A stretch of DNA of 29,191 bases. It comes from an uncultured Collinsella sp. Lineage in GTDB: Bacteria; Actinomycetota; Coriobacteriia; Coriobacteriales; Coriobacteriaceae. A model generated the notes under the pieces. The model was not told the DNA's origin. It saw only the letters and a program-made list of their open reading frames with translations, and searched no databases. The stretch is from assembly GCA_900541695.1 (NCBI GenBank), contig UQKL01000023.1:1-29191 (forward strand). The letters are read 5' to 3'. Below, in pieces: positions 7,297-18,333 of the stretch (its first letter is position 1; every line of letters begins with the position of its first letter). Both the position numbers and the translations under genes were made by a program.

Positions 7297-7689
7297 CTAT
7301 TGGGCAAGCTTGAGCTTACACCATGCGATTTCATTATAGAGGTAGGCGCGGCGTGCATCATCCTCCGACAAATTACCCAGCTTCTCTTCAAAACCTTGAA
7401 TATCAGCTTTAACCTTGTCGGCGTCGACGGTCGCCAAATCGCAAGCGCGCTCGGCGAGGACGGTCACGACATCTTCCGCAACCTGGGCATAGCCGCCGGC
7501 CACGGCAAACGTGTGGTCGACAGTGCCCATGGCCTTATCGGAAACGCGAACGTAACCGCGGTCGATCGTGCAGATTTCGCTGGAGTGAGCAGGTAAAACG
7601 CCAAACTCGCCATCCGTAGACGGAATCGACACAAACGCAGCGTCACCCTCATAGGCGAGGCTCACGGGGCACACGATGCGGATACGCAT
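7297..7689 (-). CDS. atpC: ATP synthase F1 subunit epsilon
   Basis: Epsilon subunit of the F1 central stalk, linking gamma to the c-ring and restraining ATP hydrolysis. 130 residues: N-terminal beta-sandwich with the family signature TDGEFGVLPAHS, then a C-terminal two-helix hairpin (about 87-130). It starts 3 nt after the atpD stop with its GGAGG site inside the end of atpD, so translation is likely coupled. It is the last gene of the operon and is followed by a strong hairpin terminator. Confidence 0.95.
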   Translation of the reverse strand: MRIRIVCPVSLAYEGDAAFVSIPSTDGEFGVLPAHSSEICTIDRGYVRVSDKAMGTVDHTFAVAGGYAQVAEDVVTVLAERACDLATVDADKVKADIQGFEEKLGNLSEDDARRAYLYNEIAWCKLKLAQ

Positions 7690-7692
7690 AAC

Positions 7693-10055
<2,363 letters not shown>

Positions 10056-10060
10056 AGGGC

Positions 10061-11659
10061 TTAGTTCTCCTCTGATCCAGTCGTATCGGCATGGTGCTTG
10101 GCCATGAACTGCTGCTTGAAGTCACCGATAACGCGCAGAAGCTCAGCCTTGGTGTCATCGTCGATCTTCTTGGCGCGAACCTTATCGAGCAGCGAGCCAA
10201 AGCCGTTGTCCAGGTACTCGATAAGCTCAGCGCGGAAAGGCAGCACGTCGGCGATCTCCAGGTCGTCCAGGAAGCCCTCGTTGCCTGCAAACAGAACTGC
10301 AATCTGCTCGCCAACCTCAAACGGCTTGTAGCGCGGCTGCTTAAGGAGCTCAGTCATGCGAGCGCCGTGGGTAAGCTGCTTTTGCGTGGCCTCGTCGAGG
10401 TCGGAGCCGAACTGCGTAAAGCCGGCGAGCTCCTGGTACGAAGCGAGGTCAAGACGAAGATTGCCGGCAACCTGCTTCATGGCCTTGGTCTGTGCGTCGC
10501 CACCGACGCGGGACACGGAGATACCCACGTCGACTGCCGGGCGCTGGCCCTGGAAGAAGAGCTCGGACTGCAGGTAGATCTGACCATCGGTAATGGAAAT
10601 GACGTTGGTCGGAATGTAGGCCGAGACGTCGCCGTCCTGGGTCTCGATGATCGGCAGAGCCGTCATGGAGCCGTAACCGTTCTTCTTGGACATCTTGACG
10701 GCACGCTCGAGCAGACGAGAGTGCAGGTAGAAGATGTCGCCAGGATAGGCCTCGCGTCCGGGCGGACGATGCAGCGTCAGCGACATCTGACGGTAGGCCA
10801 CAGCCTGCTTGGACAGGTCGTCGTAGATGACGAGCACGTGGCCGCCGGGGTTGGTCTCGCTGGCGGGCTTGCCGTCCTCGCCGTTGTACATGAAGAACTC
10901 GCCGATAGCGGCACCGGCCATAGGCGCGATGTACTGCATAGGGGCGGAATCGGCAGCGGTTGCCGAAACGATGATGGTGTACTCGAGCGCACCGTGCTGA
11001 GCGAGGGTCTCGCGGATGTTGGCAACCGTGGAGGCCTTCTGGCCGATGGCGACATAGATGCAGACCATGCCCTTGCCGCGCTGATTGAGGATAGCGTCGA
11101 TGGCAATGGCGGTCTTACCGGTCTTACGGTCGCCGATGATGAGCTCACGCTGACCACGGCCGATAGGCACCATGGAGTCGATGGCCAACAGACCGGTCTG
11201 AACCGGCTCGCACACCGGGGTACGGTCGATGACGCCGGGGGCCTTAAACTCGATAGGACGACGGTGCGTGGCGACAATGTCACCCAAACCGTCGATAGGC
11301 TGGCCGAGCGGATTGACGACGCGGCCGAGCATGGCACGGCTCACGGGGATATCCATAATGCGGCCAGTGGTGCGGCACTCGTCGCCTTCCTTGATGGAGT
11401 CGACGGCACCAAACAGAACGGCGCCGACCTCGTCACGGTCAAGGTTCTGGGCAAGGCCGAAGACGGTCTCACCGGTATCGGAGCTCTTGAACTCCAGAAG
11501 CTCGCCTGCCATGGCGCTCTTGAGGCCGGTGACGCGCGCGATGCCGTCGCCTACCTCGTCGACCGTTGAAACCTCATGCGTATCGACCGTCGCGGAGAGG
11601 CTCGTGAGCTGCTCCTGCAGTTTCTTGGCGATATCCTGGGCATTGAGGGTTTCGGACAT
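10061..11659 (-). CDS. atpA: ATP synthase F1 subunit alpha
   Basis: Alpha subunit, which carries the non-catalytic nucleotide sites and the arginine finger of F1. 532 residues, slightly long because of a C-terminal tail ending TTGSEEN. Walker A is GDRKTGKT (176-183), preceded by the conserved [12 protein letters not shown]. The motif [10 protein letters not shown] lies in the region of the arginine finger (SVSRVGG). The start ATG overlaps the atpH stop by one base (TAATG). Confidence 0.98.
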   Translation of the reverse strand: MSETLNAQDIAKKLQEQLTSLSATVDTHEVSTVDEVGDGIARVTGLKSAMAGELLEFKSSDTGETVFGLAQNLDRDEVGAVLFGAVDSIKEGDECRTTGRIMDIPVSRAMLGRVVNPLGQPIDGLGDIVATHRRPIEFKAPGVIDRTPVCEPVQTGLLAIDSMVPIGRGQRELIIGDRKTGKTAIAIDAILNQRGKGMVCIYVAIGQKASTVANIRETLAQHGALEYTIIVSATAADSAPMQYIAPMAGAAIGEFFMYNGEDGKPASETNPGGHVLVIYDDLSKQAVAYRQMSLTLHRPPGREAYPGDIFYLHSRLLERAVKMSKKNGYGSMTALPIIETQDGDVSAYIPTNVISITDGQIYLQSELFFQGQRPAVDVGISVSRVGGDAQTKAMKQVAGNLRLDLASYQELAGFTQFGSDLDEATQKQLTHGARMTELLKQPRYKPFEVGEQIAVLFAGNEGFLDDLEIADVLPFRAELIEYLDNGFGSLLDKVRAKKIDDDTKAELLRVIGDFKQQFMAKHHADTTGSEEN

Positions 11660-12135
11660 TAGGCTTCACCTCCGTACGAATTAGCAGAGTTTGCGAGGGT
11701 CTCCTGTGCGATGCGCAGCTGCGTCTTGACGGAAATGTCACGACGCTCGCCGCGAGCCTCGAGCACCAGGCCGCCCACGATAGACGGGTCGACCTGCTCG
11801 ATAAGGAATACCTTGCGGCCGAAGTCCTGCTCGCATTTCTTAGTGATGGTTTGACGCAGCTCGTCGTCGAGCGGGATCGCCGTGGTGACGGTCACGCCCA
11901 CTACATCCTCGTCTTCCTCGGCAACATACTTAAAGGCAGCTGCCACCTTGGGAAGAAGGTCGAGCTGGTCGCGCTTGGACATGGTGTCGAGCACGGCGAT
12001 GATCTCGGGGCTGGCGGAAGCCAGGCGCTCGATCATCTCGAGGTCCTCGAACACATGGTTCTCGGCCTTGGCGGCTTCCAGAAGGGAGCGCGCGTAGGTC
12101 TCGAGCACCTTGTCCTGATAGCGGCTAGTCGGCAT
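11659..12135 (-). CDS. atpH: ATP synthase subunit delta
   Basis: Delta subunit (OSCP), which joins the peripheral stalk to the top of F1. 158 residues, somewhat shorter than the usual 175-180. It has the N-terminal helical domain starting [14 protein letters not shown] and the C-terminal conserved segment [25 protein letters not shown], cut here: IVGG followed by the KTQL-type helix is the family signature. Its start lies 11 nt inside the end of atpF, and its stop overlaps atpA, so it is translationally coupled at both ends. Confidence 0.93.
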   Translation of the reverse strand: MPTSRYQDKVLETYARSLLEAAKAENHVFEDLEMIERLASASPEIIAVLDTMSKRDQLDLLPKVAAAFKYVAEEDEDVVGVTVTTAIPLDDELRQTITKKCEQDFGRKVFLIEQVDPSIVGGLVLEARGERRDISVKTQLRIAQETLANSANSYGGEA

Positions 12136-12727
12136 TCAGGCTACCTGCTTCCTGGATGTAGCGCTCGATGAGCTTCTTCTGCCCGGCCTCGTCCTCGAGT
12201 GCCTCGCCCACGATCTTGGTGGCGACGGCAACGGACAGGTCGGCGATGGAGCTCGCGGCACCGGCGTAGATGGACTTGCGCTCGTCCTCGACGGTCGTAT
12301 GGGCCTTGGCGATGATCTCCTCGGCCTCCTTGTGAGCAGCCTCGATGATACGGGCGCGCTCGGACTCGGCGTCCTTACGGGCCTCGAGAACGATGTCGGC
12401 AGCCTGACGACGGGCGTCGGTGACGATCGAGTCGGACTCAGCACGCTTGGCGATAGCCTCCTGCTTGGTCTTCTCGGCCTCGTCGAGGCTCTCCTCGATC
12501 TTCTTGCCGCGCTCCTCCATGGTTTTCATGATGCCCGGCAGGGCGACCTTGGCCAGCACGATCCAGATGATCAGGAAGGCGATAAGCGCCGGGATGAACT
12601 CCGCCATCTTAGGGATGAGGATGTCCGCACCGGCGGCGCCGTCCTCGGCGAACGCGGAAACCGGCATGAGCAGCGCGGCCGCGGACGCGGAGAGTGCGAT
12701 CGCGCTCTTCTGGGATGAAAGATTCAT
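12125..12727 (-). CDS. atpF: ATP synthase Fo subunit b with an N-terminal signal-like segment
   Basis: Peripheral-stalk b subunit. From the ATG at 12727 (GGAG 8 nt upstream) it has 200 residues. Residues 1-27 look like a secretory signal peptide: a lysine near the start, a hydrophobic Ala/Leu stretch and an SAFA-type cleavage site before EDG. The normal b-subunit membrane helix follows at about 44-61 (FIPALIAFLIIWIVLA), then a long charged coiled coil to about residue 150 and the C-terminal delta-binding part. Standard b subunits have only one N-terminal helix, so this one either loses a leader or has two membrane passes. A GTG at 12736 would add three residues but lacks a ribosome site. It overlaps atpH by 11 nt. 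Confidence 0.94.
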   Translation of the reverse strand: MNLSSQKSAIALSASAAALLMPVSAFAEDGAAGADILIPKMAEFIPALIAFLIIWIVLAKVALPGIMKTMEERGKKIEESLDEAEKTKQEAIAKRAESDSIVTDARRQAADIVLEARKDAESERARIIEAAHKEAEEIIAKAHTTVEDERKSIYAGAASSIADLSVAVATKIVGEALEDEAGQKKLIERYIQEAGSLNAD

Positions 12728-12742
12728 ACTTGACACTCCGTG

Positions 12743-12937
12743 CTATTTAACGATCAGCGCGACAACGAAGCCGATCAGAGCCAGAGCCTCGCCGAAGGCG
12801 GAGCCCATGATGAAGACGGTGAACACGCGGCCCTGGACCTCAGGCTGACGGGCCATAGCACCCGTAGCACCCAGAGCAGACAGGCCGATAGCAAGACCAG
12901 CGCCGATAACACCGAGACCGTAACCGATAACTCCCAC
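12743..12937 (-). CDS. atpE: ATP synthase Fo subunit c
   Basis: Ring-forming proteolipid, 64 residues, near the short end for the family. Two membrane helices are joined by the polar loop ARQPE. The carboxylate in helix 2 is Glu50 in GSAFGEALALIG. The residue after it is Ala and the helix-1 position equivalent to the Na+-binding Gln is Ile, so the sodium-type Q...ES signature is missing and the ring should carry protons (inference from known c-ring rules). It starts with GTG at 12937, six nt after a strong AGGAGG; this strong site fits the high copy number of c in the complex. The 124-nt gap upstream holds no gene, only a GC-rich possible hairpin near 12990-13020. Confidence 0.95.
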   Translation of the reverse strand: MGVIGYGLGVIGAGLAIGLSALGATGAMARQPEVQGRVFTVFIMGSAFGEALALIGFVVALIVK

Positions 12938-13061
12938 GATTCCTCCTTTGTCGTGCGTGTCTTATTTCACGCAGGATAACCTTTTTATAACTGCCGGGCT
13001 CCATGGGGACGGGCACCGGCGGTTTAACGAATTGCCTTACCTTTAAGGCGCGAACGGAAGA

Positions 13062-13865
13062 CTACTCCTCCTCCGCGACCTCCTCTGCCTCGGAGACGTA
13101 CACGGCGGTAAGGACCGTGAAGACGTAAGCCTGGATGGCGCCGACCACAAGCTCGATCGCATAGATCAGGATGAGGATGGCAAGCCAGGCCAGCGAAGGC
13201 AGGGCACCGACGGCGTGGGCCGCGGAAACCTGCTGAAGCAGCGGCTGCATGAACATGCTCGCCATGATGGCGAACGAGCCCATGACCACGTGTCCTGCGA
13301 ACATGTTGCAGAACAGACGGACGGCGAGCGTGATGAGGCGCAGGAAGGTCGAGAAAAGCTCGACGACCCACACAAGCACGTTCATCGGGAAGCTCACGCC
13401 CTGCGGGGCGAGGCTCTTGATGTAGCCGATCACGCCGTGAGCCTTGCATCCGTAGTAGATGAAGTACACGAAGGCGAAGATGGCGAGCGCGGCGGTGGAG
13501 CCGATTGCGCCGGTGCCGGGCTTCATTCCCGGAATCAGGCCGATCATGTTATTGATCAGGATGAACAGGAAAAGCGAGCACAGGAACGGGAAGTGCTTCT
13601 TCCAGTTCTCACCCACGACGCCCTTGCCGATATCGTTCTCGACGTACTCGATGATGTACTCGAAACCGTTGACGAAGAAGCCCTTGGGAACCAAGGTCTG
13701 CTTCTTCTTGAACACGGCCAGGACGATCAGGAGCACGATCGTGGAGACGATCAGCCAAAACGAGTACTGCGTGATGCCGCAGCTTAGATCGCCCACGACG
13801 GGGGTGGAGCTGAACTCGCTGACCAGATGATTAATCTCATCAGGCAGCTTTTCAAAAATTTCCAC
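13062..13865 (-). CDS. atpB: ATP synthase Fo subunit a
   Basis: Membrane stator subunit that forms the two proton half-channels beside the c-ring. 267 residues with five to six hydrophobic helices. The essential arginine is in RLITLAVRLFCNMFAGH, and the last helices carry the conserved IELVVGAIQAYVFTVL. It starts with GTG at 13865, preceded by AAAGGT, 3 nt after the stop of the small membrane protein upstream. The C-terminus is acidic (EAEEVAEEE). Confidence 0.97.
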   Translation of the reverse strand: MEIFEKLPDEINHLVSEFSSTPVVGDLSCGITQYSFWLIVSTIVLLIVLAVFKKKQTLVPKGFFVNGFEYIIEYVENDIGKGVVGENWKKHFPFLCSLFLFILINNMIGLIPGMKPGTGAIGSTAALAIFAFVYFIYYGCKAHGVIGYIKSLAPQGVSFPMNVLVWVVELFSTFLRLITLAVRLFCNMFAGHVVMGSFAIMASMFMQPLLQQVSAAHAVGALPSLAWLAILILIYAIELVVGAIQAYVFTVLTAVYVSEAEEVAEEE

Positions 13866-13868
13866 GAC

Positions 13869-14180
13869 TTACCTTTCGACCTCATGAGGATCTCGCAGCG
13901 CCTTGGCGACACGAACCGTGCAGGCGGCCATAAAGGCCACGAAGCCGATCGCCTCGCCCAGAAGGAACATGCGAAATGCCTCTCCGAACAACGCAAACAC
14001 AACCAAGGTAAAGACGAGCAGGGCGATTGCCGAGACCGCCAGACTCACCATGCCCTTGAGCATGTCCGCATTCTGCTTATCGTCAAGAACCGGCTTGAGC
14101 GTAAAAACAAAGGGAAGAAAGGCGATTGCGCCCGCGATGGCGCCTGCAACGATAGCGAGCAGATCGGCTACCTGAAACAC
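13869..14180 (-). CDS. AtpI-like small membrane protein
   Basis: First gene of the ATP synthase operon, in the position of atpI. From the GTG at 14180 it has 103 residues and about four hydrophobic segments, ending in a short charged tail (RDPHEVER). AtpI proteins are thought to help c-ring assembly or Mg2+ supply; sequence similarity here is only of general character, so the name rests on position and topology. The frame is open up to a TTG at 14255, but that codon lies inside the apparent promoter spacer, whereas GTG 14180 has GAGG 6 nt upstream. It ends 3 nt before atpB. Confidence 0.65.
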   Translation of the reverse strand: MFQVADLLAIVAGAIAGAIAFLPFVFTLKPVLDDKQNADMLKGMVSLAVSAIALLVFTLVVFALFGEAFRMFLLGEAIGFVAFMAACTVRVAKALRDPHEVER

Positions 14181-14241
14181 TGGCGTCCTCACTTTCCTTT
14201 TTAACGCTTCACAGAACAGTTCCCGCCAAACATTGGTGACT

Positions 14242-14269
14242 ATTGTACGAGCCAATCGCTAAAGTACAA
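14242..14269 (-). promoter_or_regulatory. Likely promoter of the ATP synthase operon
   Basis: On the minus strand TTGTAC (14264-14269) and TACAAT (14242-14247) are separated by 16 bp. The -10 matches five of six consensus bases; the -35 only three. It lies 62 nt upstream of the preferred GTG start of the atpI-like gene and within the 281-nt stretch (14181-14461) between that start and the upp stop, which otherwise holds no gene I can support. Confidence 0.55.
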
Positions 14270-14461
14270 CCGAAAAAGCATCGGTTAGTACGCACCTGTT
14301 CGTTTTCTTAAGACCTTCTTTATGCCGCAGGTACGGTAACGCGTTTTTCTCGAACCCCTCTGGGCTAAACGTCCGTTAACAGGAGTGCGCGTGGACGTCT
14401 TTTGCTCGCCCGCGCGCACCATTTCTTCGTATTTGTGACCGTAGCCGACAAGGCCCGACGA

Positions 14462-15109
14462 CTAGAGCGTGCCGTAGATGCGGTCGCCGGCATCGCCCAG
14501 GCCGGGGACGATGTAGGCGGCCTCGTTGAGATGGTCGTCGATGGCGCAGGTATAGATATGCACATCGGGGTCTTTCTCGGTGAGCGACTTGAGGCCCTCG
14601 GGGGCCGCGACGATGCACAGCATGCGGATGTCCTTGACACCGCGCTCGCGCAGGTAGCTGATGGCCATCTCGGCCGAACCGCCCGTGGCGAGCATGGGGT
14701 CGACGACCAGGCAGATGCGCTGGTCGATATCCTTGGGCATCTTGCAGTAATACTCATGCGGCTCGTGGGTGACCTCGTCGCGCTCCATGCCAATGTGGCC
14801 CACGCGGGCAGAGGGCACCAGGTCGAGGATGCCGTCGACCATGCCAAGACCTGCACGCAGGATGGGGACGATGGCGAGCTTCTTGCCGGCAAGCTGCTTA
14901 AACGTGGCGGTGGTGATGGGAGTCTCGACCTCGACGTCTTCCATGGGCAGGTCGCGCATGGCCTCGTAGCCGTCAAAAAGCGCGAGCTCGCGCACGAGCT
15001 GACGGAACTGGTTGGTGCCGGTGTTTTTATCGCGCAGGATCGACAGTTTGTGCTGGACGAGTGGGTGATCGACAAGGGTCACACGGGACGTATCGTAGGT
15101 GACGGTCAT
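14462..15109 (-). CDS. upp: Uracil phosphoribosyltransferase
   Basis: Pyrimidine salvage enzyme that makes UMP from uracil and PRPP in the cytoplasm. From the ATG at 15109 (AAAGGGG about 9 nt upstream) it has 215 residues, close to the family norm. The PRPP loop reads [11 protein letters not shown] and the C-terminal uracil-binding segment [13 protein letters not shown]. The early part [17 protein letters not shown] is typical. The frame is open to 15163, but the extension adds 18 unconserved residues. It lies between glpK and the ATP synthase operon; upp next to atp genes is also seen in Bacillus. Confidence 0.96.
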   Translation of the reverse strand: MTVTYDTSRVTLVDHPLVQHKLSILRDKNTGTNQFRQLVRELALFDGYEAMRDLPMEDVEVETPITTATFKQLAGKKLAIVPILRAGLGMVDGILDLVPSARVGHIGMERDEVTHEPHEYYCKMPKDIDQRICLVVDPMLATGGSAEMAISYLRERGVKDIRMLCIVAAPEGLKSLTEKDPDVHIYTCAIDDHLNEAAYIVPGLGDAGDRIYGTL

Positions 15110-15231
15110 GGGTTGATGCCCCTTTCGTTGCGGCCGGAAGATGGCCTTGCTGACAAGGCGCATGGCGACGTTGTTGCCTCGCGCCGTGCATTAGTTTAAC
15201 GGTTTGTTGTATCGAGTGCCCCGTCGCAGCC

Positions 15232-16773
15232 CTATTGAGCGGTGCTGAGCGAACGCCTGACCGCATCGTGCCAACCGTCCAGGTTGTGCTCGCGACGCTC
15301 AACGGACATATGGGGATGGAATGTCTTGACGATCTGGGTGTTTTGCTCCAGCTCCTCCAGATCCTCCCAATACCCAACCGCGAGGCCCGCCAGATACGCG
15401 GCACCGATCGCCGTTGTCTCCACCGACTCACATTGCAGTACGGGGATATCCAGCAAGTCTGCCTGGAACTGCATGATGAACTCGTTGCGCGAGGCGCCGC
15501 CATCGACGGACAGGCGCTCGATCGAAAGACCCACGTCCTGCTCCATGGCACGCAGCACGTCATAGCTCTGATAGGCCATGGACTCGCAAGCGGCGCGCAC
15601 GATGGTCGCTCGAGTCGAAGCTCCAGTCAGACCGCATACGATGCCGCGGGCGTGCGCGTCCCACCAAGGTGCACCCAAGCCCGCAAAAGCGGGGACAAAG
15701 TAGCATCCCTCGTTATCGCCGATCGAAGAGGCGAGCTGTGCCGATTCGGATACGTTGGAGATAACGCCCATGTTGTCGCGCAGCCAGTTCATCGTTGAGC
15801 CGGCGGCAAAAATAGAGCCCTCGAGCGCATAGCTGACTTTGCCGTCCGCAGCGATACCGATGGTGGAGACCAGGCCATTCTTGGATTCGACGATCTCGTC
15901 GCCGGTGTTCATGAGCATAAAGCAACCCGTGCCATAGGTGTTTTTGGTCTGGCCGGGACGGAAACAGCAGTGGCCGAACAGCGACGCCTGTTGGTCACCC
16001 GCCACGCCCATGATGGGCGGCATGTTGGTCATGATGTCGCTCGCGACGCGGCCGTAGTCGCCCGAGCTCCAGCGAACCTCGGGCATCATGGAACGTGGAA
16101 CGTCAAAGAGTGCCAGCAGGTCGTCGTCCCAATCGAGCGTATGGATATTAAAGAGTGCCGTGCGGCTGGCATTGGTGTAGTCGGTGGCAAAGACCTGGCC
16201 GCCGGTGAGGTTGTAGATGAGCCAAGTGTCGATGGTGCCAAACATGAGGTCGCCCGCCGCCGCGCTCTCGCGTGCGCCGTCAACGTTGTCGAGAATCCAC
16301 TGCACCTTGGAGGCCGAGAAATACGGGTCGAGCGTGAGTCCCGTGCGGGAGCGCACCAGCTCCTCGCAACCCTGTTCAACCAACGCGTCGATTGCCGGCG
16401 CGGTACGGCGACACTGCCACACGATGGCGTTGTAGATAGGCTGGCCACTCACGCGGTCCCACACCACCGTGGTCTCGCGCTGGTTGGAGATACCGATGGC
16501 GGCGATGCGATCGGAATGGATGCCGCTCTTAAACTGGACCTCCATCATCACGCCGATCTGGCTGGCAAGCACCTCCGTGGGATCCTGCTCCACCCAGCCG
16601 GGGCGCGGGAAGCTGGTTTTGACGCTACGACGTGCCTGGGCGACAATGCAGCCGTACTCGTCGACGATGGTCGCGAGCACCGAGGTGGTGCCGCAGTCGA
16701 GCGCCATGATGTAGGAACCGCCAAAGTTAAACGAGGCATCTTCCATGCCCAGGCTGCCCAGATTCAACGACAT
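15232..16773 (-). CDS. glpK: Glycerol kinase
   Basis: FGGY-family kinase that phosphorylates glycerol to glycerol-3-phosphate. 513 residues, about 10 longer at the N-terminus than usual. The ATP-binding segment is YIMALDCGTTSVLAT (Cys where DQGTTS is usual); the central signature includes GVAGDQQASLFGH and KNTYGTGCFMLMNTG, and the C-terminal one DGGASRNEFIMQFQADLLD. The HFYG loop whose His is phosphorylated by HPr in low-GC Gram-positives is not present (here ASDIMTN), so phosphotransferase activation is unlikely. It starts 13 nt after the Sua5-type gene, with AAAGGTG upstream, so the two probably form one transcript. Confidence 0.96.
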   Translation of the reverse strand: MSLNLGSLGMEDASFNFGGSYIMALDCGTTSVLATIVDEYGCIVAQARRSVKTSFPRPGWVEQDPTEVLASQIGVMMEVQFKSGIHSDRIAAIGISNQRETTVVWDRVSGQPIYNAIVWQCRRTAPAIDALVEQGCEELVRSRTGLTLDPYFSASKVQWILDNVDGARESAAAGDLMFGTIDTWLIYNLTGGQVFATDYTNASRTALFNIHTLDWDDDLLALFDVPRSMMPEVRWSSGDYGRVASDIMTNMPPIMGVAGDQQASLFGHCCFRPGQTKNTYGTGCFMLMNTGDEIVESKNGLVSTIGIAADGKVSYALEGSIFAAGSTMNWLRDNMGVISNVSESAQLASSIGDNEGCYFVPAFAGLGAPWWDAHARGIVCGLTGASTRATIVRAACESMAYQSYDVLRAMEQDVGLSIERLSVDGGASRNEFIMQFQADLLDIPVLQCESVETTAIGAAYLAGLAVGYWEDLEELEQNTQIVKTFHPHMSVERREHNLDGWHDAVRRSLSTAQ

Positions 16774-16786
16774 CGCTTACACCTTT

Positions 16787-17530
16787 CTATTGCATCGGGT
16801 CGGACAGGACCCGCTCGATCTCTGATGCGGGAAGTGCGCCTTGGCGCAGGATCTGAAGCTCGCCATGCTTAAACGTCACGATGGTCGAAGCGTCGCGGCA
16901 CGGGGTCTCGCCCGCGTCGACGGCCAGATCAACCCCCTCCAGAATACGGTCCTCAACGTCGGCAAAGCTTGCCGGCGCGGGCGCGCCGTGCGTATTGGCG
17001 CTGGTGCAGGCAAGAGGGCTGCCGCAGGCGCGGATGAGCGCTTGCACCACGGGCGAGGCCGAAGCGCGAAGTGCCACCGTGTCGTCGGCGGCGCGCATAA
17101 AGGTCGGCACGCAGGGGGCCGCCTTGACCACGATAGTCAGGGCACCCGGCCAGCATCGTCGGGCGAGCACGCGGGCCTCATGAGGGATATCCACGCCATA
17201 GCGATCGAGTGCCTCGGCATCATCAACCAGCCAGGCAACCGTTTGCGTGAGCTCGCGCTGCTTGAGGGTAAAGATACGACGATAGCCGGTACCGAGTGCG
17301 GGGACCGCGGCGCCGTTGACGGTGACCTGCGGATCGCGCGGCCACGGCAGAGGTTCACTTGTATCTTGTGGAACGGCATCCGAGAAGGCGTTGACTGCCA
17401 CGGCGACACCGTAGACCGTCTCGGTTGGAATAAGCGCCAGGCCACCGCGACCGAGTAGCTCGGCCGTACGCTCGACGGCGAGCCGATGCGGCTCACGCGC
17501 TCCCTCGAATACCCGATAGACCGTCTGCAT
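16787..17530 (-). CDS. Sua5/YciO/YrdC family threonylcarbamoyl-AMP synthase
   Basis: Makes L-threonylcarbamoyladenylate from threonine, bicarbonate and ATP, the first step of the t6A modification of tRNAs reading ANN codons. 247 residues, a YrdC-type domain without the full C-terminal Sua5 domain. Motifs seen are LIPTETVYGVAV (about 33-44), FTLKQREL, RRCWPGALTIVVK, SANTHGAPA and ASTIVTF. Between TVYGV and LKQR there are about 46 residues instead of the usual 15 or so, an insertion rich in Pro and Val. The gene starts at ATG 17530, 134 nt after the hicB stop, and leads into glpK. Genes of this family often follow prfA-prmC; here hicAB lies in between. Confidence 0.88.
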   Translation of the reverse strand: MQTVYRVFEGAREPHRLAVERTAELLGRGGLALIPTETVYGVAVAVNAFSDAVPQDTSEPLPWPRDPQVTVNGAAVPALGTGYRRIFTLKQRELTQTVAWLVDDAEALDRYGVDIPHEARVLARRCWPGALTIVVKAAPCVPTFMRAADDTVALRASASPVVQALIRACGSPLACTSANTHGAPAPASFADVEDRILEGVDLAVDAGETPCRDASTIVTFKHGELQILRQGALPASEIERVLSDPMQ

Positions 17531-17664
17531 GTGTATGCCAGCCCCTTACGCTCTGGTGAAAGTTTGTTTACTGTGGGGCATTCTCGCACGAAACGTTCAA
17601 CCTATTTGCCCAGAGCGCATGTTGGTTTGGTGAGCGGCTCTAGTAGTCGGTGAAAGTGAGGGGG

Positions 17665-18111
17665 TTATTGGACTGCGACGAACTTCTTTGGCCTGCCGGC
17701 GTGGCGTTCTTGGGCGGCGTAGCGCTCGATGCTGTCTATCGTTATCATCCGACGGCCGTCGACGAGTTCAACATCGAGCTTTCCGGCTTTGACCAGCGCG
17801 GTAATCCGCGGAGCGGAAACTTTGAGGTCCAGCGCTGCGTCTTTAAATGTTCGGCACGCCGCTTCCCGAGCGTCCTCGTGGTCGATTTCGACTGAAAGGG
17901 TCACGACCTCGGCCAAGCGTTCGTACCCTGCCGGAGTCAAACCGTTGTTGAGGTCGTCGGCCAAAAACGCCATCAGTGCCTCGGTGGCATGGGCAATCGC
18001 TTCTTCGCGCGTATCGCCATCGGCAAAGGCGCCGGGAATCTGCGGGAAGCTAGCGCAGTAACCGTCGTCTTCTTTTATGAGAACGCAGTCATAGGTAAAT
18101 CGCTGCCTCAT
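17665..18111 (-). CDS. hicB: HicB-family antitoxin with DNA-binding C-terminus
   Basis: Antitoxin partner of the HicA mRNA interferase. 148 residues from the ATG at 18111, which has GGAGG 6 nt upstream; an in-frame ATG at 18156 would overlap hicA and lacks such a site. The N-terminal half is the degenerate RNase H-like HicB fold (FTYDCVLIKEDDGYCASFPQ, then DTREEAIAHATEALMAFL). The C-terminal part (RITALVKAGKLDVELVDGRR, then ITIDSIERYA) looks like a helix-turn-helix, so it probably represses its own promoter. It follows hicA after 11 nt. Confidence 0.9.
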   Translation of the reverse strand: MRQRFTYDCVLIKEDDGYCASFPQIPGAFADGDTREEAIAHATEALMAFLADDLNNGLTPAGYERLAEVVTLSVEIDHEDAREAACRTFKDAALDLKVSAPRITALVKAGKLDVELVDGRRMITIDSIERYAAQERHAGRPKKFVAVQ

Positions 18112-18122
18112 TTTGCCTCCAA

Positions 18123-18308
18123 CTACCATCCAGCTTGGCGACGAATACTTGCCCACGTGCCCTTCTTTGGTCGATCACCACCAGAACCGTTCACGGTGAC
18201 AACGCGGTCACCAGAAACATACTTAGCATGACTACCGACTTGCGCGACCTTCACGAATCCATCGTGCTTGAGTAGGGCAATGATTTCCCGAAAGGTAGGA
18301 GGTTGCAT
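18123..18308 (-). CDS. hicA: HicA-family toxin (mRNA interferase)
   Basis: Small double-stranded RNA-binding-fold RNase that cleaves mRNA when not held by HicB. 61 residues. The start REIIALLKHDGF and the catalytic-His segment VGSHAKYV (His27) followed by the strand VVTVNG and the C-terminal KGTWASIRRQAG match the family (usual form GSHxxYR ... KGTLxxILKQ). The ATG at 18308 has AGAGGT about 8 nt upstream. It is the first gene of the pair, preceded by an AT-rich promoter that contrasts with the GC-rich neighbours. Confidence 0.9.
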   Translation of the reverse strand: MQPPTFREIIALLKHDGFVKVAQVGSHAKYVSGDRVVTVNGSGGDRPKKGTWASIRRQAGW

Positions 18309-18333
18309 GGGCCGACCTCTTTCAGCCGTCCTA

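Noticed and set aside
6135..7313. Plus-strand open frame opposite murA
   Set aside because: Antisense shadow of a full-length, well-conserved gene.
10091..11569. Long plus-strand open frame opposite atpA (492 residues)
   Set aside because: Fully antisense to atpA, a certain gene; it is a codon-bias shadow in GC-rich DNA with no recognisable domain.
12938..13061. Possible small gene or regulatory RNA between atpB and atpE
   Set aside because: Only a GC-rich imperfect hairpin is seen, no open frame with a ribosome site; likely a processing or stability element at most.
17549..17617. CGCTCTGG (17549-17556) facing CCAGAGCG (17610-17617) upstream of the Sua5-type gene, similar to the outer stem of the long repeat
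   Set aside because: The sequence between the arms lacks the inner stem and apical hairpin, so I do not count it as another copy.
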